Positions 49,618 to 61,400 of a DNA stretch of 64,000 nt are shown one piece after another. The DNA is from Wuchereria bancrofti (Eukaryota > Nematoda > Chromadorea > Rhabditida > Onchocercidae): positions 62,001-126,000 of the forward strand of contig SSBO01000010.1 in the NCBI GenBank assembly GCA_005281725.1, in the 5' to 3' direction. A model generated the notes under the pieces. The model was given only the letters and a program-made list of their open reading frames with translations. It was not told the DNA's origin and ran no database searches. The first letter of the stretch is position 1, and every line of letters starts with the position of its first letter. Position numbers and translations under genes: made by a program.

Positions 49618-52303
49618 TTCCGCTTGCTATTATAACAATAATCTAAAAATAAATTTGAAATGACACTAACAATTTTGAAAAAAAAAATAGAAGCAAAACA
49701 ACATAAAACAAATTTTTCTAATAAACAATTCATAGATAATTTTACATTTTTCAATACATACAATGTTATTTTGCTAATAATCGAATCATCAAAATTTGAT
49801 ACATTAAATTAATCTAAAATCGGAATTAATTAATTGATATTATCCAGAAACAGTTTCCAACAATTTTTGTGATTTTTGAAACAAATCCATTATATGATTG
49901 CAAATTTTAACTTTATTTACATACTTATTTTAGAAATTGTAAGAAGGAAAAAGATAAACGAAAGTGCAACAAAAGTTTTTAAGTATTTCGTTATTTAATA
50001 ATTACTCAAATTGATTTGAAGGAGAAAAAGTTTTAAGAGCATTATTGACTTCAATTGATTCAATTTGAAATTTTTAATATAAAATGCTTAGATAGAATTG
50101 ATTAGATCAAAAAAATAAATATAAAAAAATAAACTTCAAACAGATTATTGACATAAATAATTTATGCAATTTAATTCAAAACAAACGTATATCCATTTAA
50201 AATTTTACTAAAACATACTTATTTGTGAAAATAAATTATTTTATGAAATTATTTCAACGGTACACGAGATAGAATAAAGGAAAAGCTGTAAAAATTTTAA
50301 GTTTCATTCCTTTGCTCTCCCTCTCTCTCTCTCTCCTCTTCTCTCCCTCTTCACTTTCTCTTTCTCTCTTCGTTGATTGTATTTAACTTTTATACGTATA
50401 TTTTATATTTTTACAAATAAAAGAATAAAAATCAATATTTGTTTATGTTTCTCAATGCTTATTCATGCATTTTTGGGATACAAAAATTTATAGCCAAATT
50501 GGTCGGATTCAAATGATTCAGCGAATCAAACCGGAAATTAAATTTTACAAAGTATTGAAAAAATTGAATTTTATTTGCTTATGAACGATATGATTGGAAA
50601 TTGTTATCAGTGATGTAATCAATATGACAAATATAATCTATGATAAACTATTTCAGACCAATATTTTTTTTCTATGTTAAAAAAAAAAAGACAAGTGGTA
50701 ATACCAAATTTTTCAATTTATAACGTAAAATAAGACGTGGAGCTAAATTCTGACGTGTATCGATTTTGTTTTTTTGTTTATTTTTGAAAGATTTGAAATG
50801 TTAACAATCGATTCAGTCTTCTGATAAATGGTTAACTTTCTTCATTTTCAAATTAAATTTTTGATCTGTTAACGAAAATATAACACAATGAAATGTTAAT
50901 TAATTAATCGATTTATAATTCAAGTGTTAAAAAGGAAACAAATTAGTAGTGTCAAAATTCATTCTATCATTTTATTTGCTCTAACAATTCAGAAGCTCAA
51001 AAATTATATGAAAATTTCTAATTAATAATAAAAGTTAATAATTTCAGATGAAAAGAAGTCAAGCTTTAATATAACTTATCATTAATAAATTATAAGCTAA
51101 CACGGTATTTCTTATCACTCTAATTGTTGCTGATAAGAAATTTTGGAAATTTTCCATGCGACAAATTTTAATATCAGTGATTATTTTAATACCAATTTGA
51201 TATTTTTTTTTTTGTATTCATTGAATATTTCAATAACAAAATGTTATTTTCAGGAAATATGGATGGATAATGTGAAATATGAAAAAGTATTACATATTTT
51301 GATATTATCTTTAAATAATTTCCCTTTTTTTTTGTTTTTAGATTTTCAAAAAATTTTTTTTCCTAATTTTACAAAAAAAAAAGTAATAAATTTTTTAAAC
51401 AATATAAAATATTATTGAATTTTCTTTTTCTTTTTCTCTTCTCTCTTCTCACTAATTTATGCTTATTTGGTTTCATGGTATGCGCAAAAAGGAAGAAAAA
51501 AAAAAAAAGAAAAGAAAAATGCGCCTTTTCTTCCTTTGTATTTAAAACTGAATGTATCACTGCTTAATGCTATTTCAAGCTTGCTTTTTCCATGGTTACC
51601 TTTTTAAAATATCAAATATACCTAAGAATGATTGAAATAGCCACCTGCCATTAATTGATAAAATGGACAGAAATTTTAACTATGAACTGAGAAATATTTT
51701 TGCATTTTTATGATCGAAATTGAAAATGGCATTGTCATTTTTAAAATGGATAATAGTAATAATTGTGACAACGAAAATGGAAGAAGCAATTTTGGTTAAC
51801 AAACAATAAAAATGGCTAAATTATCTTTTCTTAAAATATTGTATCATCCATAAAAAAAAAAAAGAGAAAATACATTACTTAGTACCACTTATACTCTCAT
51901 ATGAATTCCAGTAAATTATGACCATTTCAAAAAAAAGAAAAAAATAATAATAAGATTTACTAAAAGCTAAAATCGATATTTTATCGATGGAAAAAACAAT
52001 TGAAACAAAAGTCAAAATGAATTGAAACAAAATTTACTTCTCGACGTAAAACTATGGAAATAAGAATGTCGCGGTGAATTGAGATATTTATTTTTTCAAA
52101 ATGAGATATTTATTTTTTTCAAAAATTTTATATTTCAAAAACTTATAAAATAGTTTTTCAAATTTAAAAAATAAGGGAGTAATTTTTCATTTCTAAAAAT
52201 AAAAATTTCAAGATTTTAGATTTGTATGGTTATCATAATTTGGCTTGGCTATTTTAATTTTATCAAGCATATTATATTATATAGCCAAATAAAAGGATAG
52301 AAA
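49618..52303. other. A+T-rich stretch, no gene recognised
   Basis: A CT-rich tract lies at 50314-50370, upstream of Ly6-like copy 2. The remainder has homopolymers and short chance open frames (51143-51418 and 51369-51560 are Phe/Lys strings). No paired splice sites with coding content were found. Confidence 0.55.
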
Positions 52304-52684
52304 GGACGAAAAATTCATTAAATTTACTTATTTGAAGTTTTAATTTTAACTATTACAAAATTATTCACTTATTTATTATTAGTTTCATGTTATTTTTTTT
52401 TTGTATAAATAGTTGAAATATTAGCAGCATTTCACAAATAAATACAGTTTTAGATTGGTCCATTTGACTTTTTTCATATTATATAGTTGAAATAAAAATG
52501 AAAAAACAGAAAATTCATTATGTTTATTTATTATAAATTTAAATTTTAACTTTAATTCTTACAAAATTATTAACTTATTTATTATTAGTTTTATGTCATT
52601 TTTTTTTTGCATAAATAGTTGAAATATTAGCAGCATTTCACAAATAAATACAGTTTTAGATTGGTCCATTCGACTTTTTCATCA
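52304..52684. repeat. Diverged ~200-bp tandem pair
   Basis: Copies at about 52304-52480 and 52506-52684 share 'agttgaaatattagcagcat', 'ttcacaaataaatacagttt' and 'tagattggtccatttgactt' (second copy 'cattcgactt'). The second copy joins the coding-like segment at 52627-52809, so the first may be a duplicated 3' flank of that segment. Confidence 0.85.
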
Positions 52685-52809
52685 TCAAAAGTCATCAAAA
52701 GCAGCTGGTAATGACCGTTCGTTTTGCCTTGTCCCTGTCCAATCCTCTCGAGACACATCTGCTTCATTTCATGCAAATCAATATAAATTGCTTCGATCAA
52801 AATCATCAA
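52627..52809 (-). other. Coding-like fragment, frame uncertain
   Basis: A 60-codon open frame on the minus strand (contains LHEMKQMCLERIGQGQGKT) stands out from the A+T-rich surroundings. A second frame over the same bases reads SREDWTGTRQNERSLPAAF then stops. Downstream on the minus strand AATAAA-type signals follow. It may be the last exon of a minus-strand gene or a remnant; no partner exon could be linked and no family is recognised. Confidence 0.25.
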
Positions 52810-52841
52810 ATTTCTTCATGCATTTCAATTTTTGCTAATTT

Positions 52842-53099
52842 TTGCTTGTTAATAGCAATAAATGATATTTTATTCAAACAATTACAATAATTATTTTTTA
52901 AATAAAATAATTATTTTTTAAATAAAAAAAAATTGTTTACTTGTTAATAGCAATAAATGATATTTTATTCAAACAATTACAATAATTATTTTTTAAATAA
53001 AATAATTATTTTTTAAATAAAAAAAAAATTGTTTGCTTGTTAATAGCAATAAATGATATTTTATTCAAACAATTACAATAATTATTTTTTAAATAAAAT
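52842..53099. repeat. 96-bp tandem repeat, about 2.7 copies
   Basis: 'cttgttaatagcaataaatg' recurs at 52844, 52940 and 53036, each followed by 'atattttattcaaacaatta' and two 'attattttttaaataaaa' blocks. Copies are nearly identical. Confidence 0.93.
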
Positions 53100-53398
53100 C
53101 ATATTATCAAAAAATTATTACAATATTATACAATTATAACTATATATTATTTCACTTTTTTTTTATGTGTATAATTTGAGTAATGTTAATAATTATCATA
53201 ATATACAATCATTATTATTTTTTTGTAGCAATAAATATATATCAAATTAATTTAAATGAATTAATTTTTATTAAATTAGTAGTCATAATTGTTTTTTTTG
53301 TTAACAATTGTTAATTTTTTTTTTTTGTATGATGACAAATAGATGTTGTTTTCTTTATAATTACATAATTAAAATTGAAATTAAAATATCAATAAAGG

Positions 53399-53545
53399 TT
53401 AATCATTTTTGTTAATATTAAGTAAATTGTAATGAATTGAAATTTCTTGTGATGGAACACGGTTTGTTGTCAGAATTGTGGCAAATGAAGCAATGGAGCA
53501 AGCAGCTTGCGGTTGACAATTATGCGATTTGGAGCTGAATGACAT
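53399..53545 (-). other. Short coding-like open frame (48 aa)
   Basis: Minus-strand ATG at 53545 to TAA at 53399, reading MSFSSKSHNCQPQAACSIAS and onward, in a segment clearly less A/T-rich than its flanks. An acceptor-like 'attcag' overlaps its start, so it could equally be a 3' exon. The plus strand of the same bases also has a partly open frame (TRFVVRIVANEAMEQAACG) broken by a TGA, so strand and reality are both uncertain. Confidence 0.2.
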
Positions 53546-53998
53546 TATAAGGCATTGCTACGGGCAACAACATCTGTTCATTTCATTTTCATTTCATTTA
53601 TAAAGTGAAGAATTGGTATTTATGAGCATAGATTGTCTGACTAATTTTCCAATTAATGCAAATTTGTTTCGGCTAATTTTGGTACTTTTTTTTGTTTTAT
53701 TTTTCTTCTACCATAATTTCACTTATTATAATAATTCGTGTCAAATTATGGTTAATTATGATTATCAAGAAAAACAATTGAAAATATCCAACTATTTTAA
53801 TACTACTAATGAAGTTAATTAAACTGAAGTTAAATAGTTAATTTTTTTTTTTTTTTTACAATGATAAGTTTATTACAGATAAGAATTAAATGAAAGGGTG
53901 ATTAAAGGATGAAGAAATACTACTATATTTTGCATAAATAAGCTTTAAGTAATCACTAACAAACGTAATGCATTCATGCTAATTGCAGTGGTTCGTTG

Positions 53999-54136
53999 TC
54001 AACTGAGATAGGATATTGAGAAACGGTTGTCGACCTCGGGTGACCTTTTTTCTCCTTCCATTGGTCCACCTGCCTTCAATGTCTCACTTCTCCTATTAAC
54101 AATACTACCATTACGAGTGGACATCTGCTGTTTCAT
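53999..54136 (-). CDS. Small hypothetical protein or 3' terminal exon
   Basis: Minus-strand frame of 45 codons from ATG at 54136 to TGA at 53999. It begins MKQQMSTRNGSIVNRRSE, is rich in charged and small residues, and ends VDNRFSISYLS. Base composition is clearly coding-like against this background. An acceptor-like 'gattttag' sits 2 bases before the ATG, so it is either a trans-spliced tiny gene or the last exon of a minus-strand gene whose upstream exons I could not find between here and the tRNAs. No family recognised. Confidence 0.4.
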   Translation of the reverse strand: MKQQMSTRNGSIVNRRSETLKAGGPMEGEKRSPEVDNRFSISYLS

Positions 54137-54576
54137 CTCTAAAATCATTAGAAAATGTACAGACAACATTTTAGAATGATCTCTTAAAAAGTGTTTTTTA
54201 TTTATTTGTTTTTCTTTTAAATTCAGCTTTTTTAATTAAAAAAAAAAATAAAACTAATTTTACAATTCATCATTACCCTTTTACCTTCAGTAACAGCCTT
54301 AATACTTTTTTGCTACACATAAATAGGCTTAATTGTTATTATCTATGCAAAAAAAAAGAAGAAAAAACAACATTCAGTGATCAAATCGTTATCATTCAAT
54401 GATAATACTGATAATGATCGGATCAAATAGGATGAATGCATAGATCGTATTATGCTATAATTTCTATCAGACTATTAGAGAGTAACTTAATTTCTTGAAT
54501 TTTATTTTGATGCGTGGAATTTATAACTTAAATTTGGAAATTTTAGTAACCAATTAAAATTCTATGCCTCACGTAG

Positions 54577-54648
54577 TCCTCGGTAGTATAGTGGTGAGTA
54601 TCCGCGCCTGTCACGTGCGAGACCCGGGTTCGATTCCCGGCCGGGGAG
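54577..54648 (+). tRNA. tRNA-Asp (anticodon GTC), copy 1
   Basis: 72 nt. The acceptor stem TCCTCGG pairs with CCGGGGA, discriminator G. Anticodon stem CGCGC/GTGCG encloses the loop CTGTCAC with anticodon GTC. The T-loop/B-box is GGTTCGATTCC, and the A-box is TAGTATAGTGG. No intron; CCA is not encoded, as expected. A T6 run shortly after the 3' end (gtgttttttg) can serve as the RNA polymerase III terminator. The open frame over this stretch is a shadow of the tRNA. Confidence 0.97.
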
Positions 54649-55005
54649 TGGCGTGTTTTTTGTGTGGACATATAAAATGTTATGTGTCATTCATTGCCTT
54701 TTTCGATTCTTATCAGTGTGATGATAATGATCCAATCAATTCTAATTATGATAAAAATGATAAAATTAGTTGGACAGGGATCGATAATCTTATCAGAATT
54801 TTTAATTTCCATTAAAATGATCCGATAAACTGATCGTAATTTGAATCAAATTTTCCAATTTACATCAAAGCATTGCTAACAAAAAATTTATTAGTATATC
54901 AATTTGTATTAGTATATTAATTCTAATTTGACATCACAAATATTTAAAATTTAAAAATTTAAAACAAAACTTTCACTACAATGTATAATGCCCAGTGAGT
55001 CACAG

Positions 55006-55077
55006 TCCTCGGTAGTATAGTGGTGAGTATCCGCGCCTGTCACGTGCGAGACCCGGGTTCGATTCCCGGCCGGGGAG
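55006..55077 (+). tRNA. tRNA-Asp (anticodon GTC), copy 2
   Basis: Identical over all 72 nt to the copy 429 bases upstream, on the same strand, but flanking sequences are unrelated, so the duplicated unit is now visible only in the tRNA itself. A T4 run (gcccttttgc) follows as a terminator. Folding and anticodon as for copy 1. Confidence 0.97.
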
Positions 55078-55504
55078 AGCACTGCCCTTTTGCAAGGAAA
55101 ATATGCTATTCATTCTGTTTTTTTTCTTTTATTACAATAACGAAATTTCAAATTTTAAATTTTTGTTTAAAGAAAAAAACAAGAAAGAGGAGAAAAAAAA
55201 GGAAAAAGAAGACAGATTATATTGAATATTTCATCAATTATGCAATAATGATTAGTGTGAGAAAATTTTGCAGCTGTTTTGTATGTTAGAAGAAAAGGAT
55301 AAGAAGATAAGAGAAGGAAAGAAGGAAGACAAAAAAAAAAATTAAAAAATAAAAAAAAAAAGAGAAGTGAAAGATGATAGTAATAGGAGTGGTAGAAGTG
55401 ATTGCGTAATAATCTCATGGATCATTCATTCACAAATTCACTAATGAAAGGTCATTAATTAGAAATGGAATAAAGAAAGGAAAAAAAGATGGTAATTTGT
55501 GCTG

Positions 55505-55533
55505 ATACGGTAGTAATCTGATTACTACCGTAT
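55505..55533. repeat. Perfect 29-bp palindrome (14-bp arms, 1-bp centre)
   Basis: ATACGGTAGTAATC - T - GATTACTACCGTAT. The arms are exact reverse complements and contain the CGG/CCG core, so this is not an A/T-only accident. It lies about 430 bases downstream of the second tRNA-Asp gene and is not inside any recognised gene. Confidence 0.9.
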
Positions 55534-56247
55534 TATTTCAACAATTTTCTTGTTCATTTACTTTTTTTATAAATAATAAAATCATCAAGGAAAATTTTCC
55601 TTATTTTTTTTTCCCTCTATCAAAAATACAAATGTATTAAAAGTTATTTCCTTTTTGATAGTAATATTGATAAAATGAATAGTAATTGCTATTGTTGATG
55701 ATAATGATTATTAAAAATAAATGATATACTGTTTGTGATAGTAATGATAATGTTTGCAATATGATATTAAAAATAATAATATACAATATTAAAAATAATG
55801 TTTAGTTAGAAATAACATTTATATCAACATTATCATTATTATCATCATTGTTATTATTATGTTTTGTTGTTAATTTATAAATTTTAGTTTTGTCATTTTT
55901 TTTTTTTTTTTGCTTTTTCTCGATAATTTTGGTAGAAAGAATAAAGGAATATAAAATGAATTATAGTAGAGCTATGTGTATGAATAATAATGCATGAATG
56001 ATAAAGAAGTAATGTCATATGGTGGTGGCGCTATATGGATTACATTAAGCGCCCCAGAACAGATTGCTCATAAATCTTTACTTGTCCTCAACCACTCATT
56101 TCATACAACAAAAATACCATTGCATTTTGACTTCATCCAGCAGCAATGGAACATATGGGGAAGAAAATTAGTATTGAAAAGAGAACAGATTTCAATACAA
56201 TGATATTTTCCGCTTTCGCGCAATATGGTCTAATCTTTCAAGCAGAA

Positions 56248-56297
56248 GCAACAACAACAACAACAACAAACAACAAACAACAAAAATAACAACAAAA
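56248..56297. repeat. CAA trinucleotide microsatellite
   Basis: About 50 bases of (CAA)n with CAAA interruptions. Confidence 0.9.
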
Positions 56298-58348
56298 TGC
56301 AGCATTGGTTAATATTTTCATTCTAAAGTTCTCATTAAATGGAAAGTTTTCATTAAATTCTGATCGTTGAATAAATTTCCACTTTTCGTCTAATTTACTA
56401 CTGATGATAATTCAAGCAATCTTTAGTCTGTCAACATCAATTAAAAGAAATGGTAATGATAAATTAGCATATATATTTTACAGGCGCTTCTCGAAATGAT
56501 TTCTTTGCTTTTTTAAATTAAAATTTGCCAGTGATAGAGAAATTAGACAAATTATTCTTAGACTTACAAAAAAAGGATTAAATTAATGATATTGCTATTT
56601 TGTTTTGTTTTTAATCTAAAATGCGTAAAAGTTTAAGTTACGAATGGATTTTTAGATTTGCTGTAATTTATTTCATCAATTTATTTGATAACAGAAATCT
56701 GATTATTATGAACGAAAATTAATTAGCAACCGAGAAAAGTTAATCAATTTTAATCATTGACAACTAGATTCTAAGTCACAAACTTACAAACTTTTTATCT
56801 TTAGATTTAGACTTCTATAACTTTATTTAATTTTATCTTAGACTTTTGATAATTTTTTTTTACTGAAGATCACCTTCATAACTACTTCTAAGAGAAAGAA
56901 TAATTAATAAAGTAAAAAGAAAACAATAAATTAATTAATTTGAACTATCAAACTTAATAATTTAAACAAATCAAATGAATTGAAATTTAAACTATCAAAT
57001 TTCAATGAATCTAAAAAAATTTGCAAAAATCTTTCTCAATAAGTAATCCTGCATATATATATGAACAAATGGTGCTTACTCTAATTTCTCGTCCTTTTTT
57101 TTTTTGATTTCAAATTTTCTTAAACAGTCAAAGAGACGGTTTTTAAAATAAATCCAGATACCAGATGGTATTTGAAAATTTCGAACGGATTTTCAAAATC
57201 CTTTGATCTTCACTTCTTTTTCTTCTTCACCCTTCTATTTTGGCTTAAATTTAAATTTTAATTTCAATTTTTACTAGCCAGAATGCAATTAGCATAATTA
57301 TTTGGCATGGAAAGAAGCTGAAGATTGGAGCATTTCTTTTTTTCTTTTTGCTATCATTTTTTCGATAATTAATTTAGATAAAATTTGGATGAAAATTTGA
57401 ACCGCCTTCATGGAAAATTATTCATTAATGATTGGATGGGTTAGAAATGGGGGAAAGCAAGATGGGTTAATCTTGTTGGTGGGTAAATATAAACTGGGTG
57501 GAGCAAATCAAATATTTTCCACATCTTCCAACAACAAACTGCCAACGAAATTACTGACAGAAATGGGTTGGAGGAATACGGTGTGAGTAAGTGTTATTAG
57601 TATATTTACACTTACTTAACATTTACTTTTGGGTTAAAAAAAAAGAGTGAATTTGATAAAATGTAATTTAGAGAAAAAATTTTTTTTGGATAACTTAAGA
57701 GCATTTCATTTTAATATTTTAATTTTTGCATAGGAAAAAAAGCTGCAATAATTTTAATGCATTACTTTTTTTTCTTTTTTTTTTTTGGAATATTAATATT
57801 TTTTTTGGACTATCATTTCAAATAAAATTTTCATCTATATTAGATAGGAAATCTGAGACAACTTTTGGGATAGTATTGATGGATAAATGTCGAGCAACAT
57901 TAATTGATCTATAATTTTTTATTTTAATATAATTTATTTTCTGAAATATTTCAAACCATTTTTTTTTTCTATGATCATTTCGCATATTCATTAATGTATT
58001 ATTTATTGGTAAAACGAAATTTTTTCTTTTCAAAACTTAAATTCTATGAAAATTGATTTTCTGCCATCTTTGACTTCTTTTTTTGTTTGTTCATTTTTTC
58101 ATTATAAGAAATAAATGGCAGATACTTAGTGCATTTCCTCTACTTTTCAAAGCTTTACCTTTGTTTCTATTTAGCTATACCATATATAGTCATGAAAATT
58201 AATTAACTAATTAATTATTTTATCAAAATTTGACGCCTCCTTAATTGAAATTTCAAATTTCATTTGTCATAAATGAAAATTTTTTTTCAGGAATTGGAAT
58301 AATATTGGCCAATGTTACGATAATGCTTCAAAATTATTAAAATTTGAA

Positions 58349-58372
58349 ATGAGAAATATGAATATTTCTCAT
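58349..58372 (+). promoter_or_regulatory. Hairpin (11-bp perfect stem) in the presumed 5'UTR of the egl-46-like gene
   Basis: ATGAGAAATAT - GA - ATATTTCTCAT is an exact inverted repeat ending 46 bases before the start codon at 58419. It lies between the acceptor at 58289-58290 and the ATG, so it would be in the mature mRNA leader whether that acceptor is used for cis- or spliced-leader trans-splicing. Confidence 0.6.
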
Positions 58373-58418
58373 ATTAAACTGACAATTTAATGCATAATTA
58401 CATAAAATTGTGACAAAA

Positions 58419-61400
58419 ATGTCTATGAGTGATTTCTTGGTGCAACGTATTTTGGGCCTAAGGCCATCATCAGAAGTACCCTCAAATAACGTAAATGAGC
58501 GGAATGCATCATCAATAACGGTACCAAAGGTATCATCCGGAATGGATAATCTTCACCTTGTCACCAATAATCCAACTGGCCCAGTAATCGATTATACGAC
58601 ATTGCAACTTATGCAACTACAAATGCTTTGCCAGCCAGGCCTTTTAAATTCATTTTTAAATCAAATGGCCATAATGAGATTAGCCATGAACAGTAACTCA
58701 AATAAGGTACGATAAAGTAATATAATGAATAAACTGATCAAAAACTATTCATTAAACTACTCTGAACTCCTAATTAATTATGTACAATTTTATCCTTATA
58801 TTAGTAATATCAAAAAAAGAAATACTTTTTTTTAAAACTTTCAGACGATATATTAAAAATTTGAATAAATCAAAAACATGCATTAAAGTTTAAAAATAAA
58901 AACTTTCTTTCAACTCTACTAGAAATTTTTACCCATATTTCTACCCAAACATAAGTCTAAAGAATGATCAAAAGTGATGGAATAAGCAATACTTTATTTG
59001 TTATTGGTAATTAATGATTGTATCAATTATATTTTTGCTTTTAAAATACCAAATTTTGTGATTGCTAATAATTACTAACTTCATTTTAACTTTAAATATA
59101 CTTACTATTTCAAAGATCAAAAAAAATGTGTTGTAATTTCACAATAATCGCTTCAGAAATTACAAAATTTACTTCAAAAATTCAGAAATTGTGGAATTTA
59201 AATTATCAAAAAAAATTACGAAAAAAGATTTAAGCATTTAATAAAATACGAAGTGTAATTGGAATAAAAATGAATAAAATAATAGGAGAAATCATCAGTT
59301 GAAACATCAACGGATAGTTGCGTGGTACCAATACGTGAACGAAAACGACTTGCGTCACGTTGTTCTGATGATTTATCTTCAAAGCGATCCAAGGTAATAC
59401 GACGTTTAGTGGATGATTCAGAAACAAGTTCACCTGTTTCGGGAATGTTTATAAAAGTAAGTTTATTAATTAATTTTAATATTTAATTAATAAATATGAT
59501 AACAAATTGTTTAGACAAATGAAAAAGTTAATTAAGTGAATGAAATTATACAAATCATTCATGATAAAATGATAAGCTGTAAAATTATCGTATATATCAT
59601 GAAATTTGTGCAAAAAAGAAAACTAACTTAAATATTCAAGAAAATTTAATATTTTGAGAAAAATAAAATAATTGGACGAAAAAGATAAAATATTATGCCT
59701 AAAAAAAAATTTGGTATAGATAAATTTAAAAAATTTAATTATTACTAGACAATATCCTTGCTTTCTTTTTTTTTCGGAGAAAATAAAGTTTGAATATTTC
59801 GAAAATTTTTATTAATTTTTGAAATAGAATTTTAGAAAAAAAAAAGGAAAAGCGCAAATTGCAGGAAGCATCGTCTTTACCGCCACCTGATGAGTTACAA
59901 GCAGCGGCAGATTTAGATGAAACTGCTGTTTTTGTTAATGTTTCGGAGGAAAGTCGACGTAAAATTGAACAAATTACGAATGTCATTGGTGATTGCATAT
60001 GTGCCTTGTGCAAAGTAATCATTTTAATAAATATTTTGAATTTAATTTATTTAATTAAATTACATTGACTAATTATATCTAACTTATTTATTTAATTGTC
60101 ACTATTTTTTATTCATTTTTTTGAAGATTATTTAATAATGCGTCTTAGGTGTTGCTTCAATTTTAAAATTTTGTTCCAATGTTTAAAAATTTACAATAAA
60201 TCAATAAAATCTTTATTCATAAAGTACAAAACTTTTACAGCCATTTTTTAAATTAATAAATAACAAAAACAATAATAAATATAAATAACTCAAGTTTATT
60301 AGGTTCGATACGATGACGTATTTCGATTAGCACAACATCGATGTCCACGTATCATTCATGAAGAATATCGTTGTCCGGAATGTGATAAGGTTATCATAAT
60401 GAATTATCAATAAAATATCACACATTTATTATCAAATTTACAAATAACAAATCATTATTTATTAATATTATTATCAAATTTACAAATAACAAATCATTAT
60501 TTATTAATATTATTAATTACTATTAGATAAAATTATCCATGTTTATTGAATAAATTTTTATTATTAAATAAAATCTTTAATTAGATAAATGTTTATTAGA
60601 GACTATTAGATAAAATTATATATGATCAAATTATTAATTATCAAATTACCAGTTACATATTGGATAAAATTAAATACGTTTTCCTAAAAATAAATTTACA
60701 ATTTCAATCATTAAACTGTTCCGTTTAATTCAATTATTGTTGAAAATTTCTGATAATATTCAAAAATAATTAAACTTCTTTTTTTTTTTTGTTTGTCTAA
60801 GCATAAACAGAGGAGTTTTTCATCACTTTCACTTTTTTTTAATTTCATTTTCATCAAAGAATCTAATTAATAACATTTTAATCTTTCTTTTTTTTATGTC
60901 AAAAGAATATATAAGATTTTAGTGAAACAATGAACGAAATTTATTGCTTCATTAAATTTTAATTTCACTTTTATTTTATTACTTTTTTTAAACAGAGTTA
61001 AAGATTACCTTTTTTTCTTTTTTTTTTTTAAATAAGCGTGGCTAATCAAAGAATATAAGCAAACATATCATATCATCAAATATGACTAACAAATCATCTA
61101 GTAACCAAATAAACTGACCGTTTGTTCCTTCTTTATCGCATCCAGAATCCATAATTAAGTGGCAGGTGCATGCGGGGAATTGAATGGGTTCAGAGCGGTT
61201 GCTTACCCGTTTGGGTAAGTAAATTGCAACTGAAATGATGATAAAATAATGTCTTACATTTGATTATTGTATGAAATATAACATTTAATGGAAAATTTTA
61301 AAAGAATAAAAAAAAGATTAAAAAGATAGGTCAAAATGAGAGATACTTCTTGACCTTACCACCCACTGATATTATTCGTTTGTTTTTTGTTTTTCTGTTT

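Larger units (their letters stand above)
55078..58290. promoter_or_regulatory. Upstream region of the egl-46-like gene
   Basis: No protein gene is convincing. Two segments are less A/T-rich than the rest: 55990-56240 (a 69-codon plus-strand frame, ATG 55994, with GGGAIWITLSAPEQIAHK; possible but unsupported) and 57400-57600. The latter contains 'aatacggt|gtgagtaag', a near-perfect donor at 57583, and may be a 5' untranslated exon spliced to the acceptor at 58289-58290. Also present are the palindrome at 55505-55533 and a CAA run. Confidence 0.4.

Noticed and set aside
54564..55289. Two plus-strand frames sharing the peptide VSIRACHVRDPGSIPGRG
   Set aside because: The shared segment is the translated tRNA-Asp gene; such peptides are a common artefact of tRNA sequence.
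55994..56203. 69-codon plus-strand frame in a composition island
   Set aside because: Not accepted as a gene: no recognised motif, no splice or leader acceptor, and a regulatory island upstream of the zinc-finger gene explains the composition equally well.
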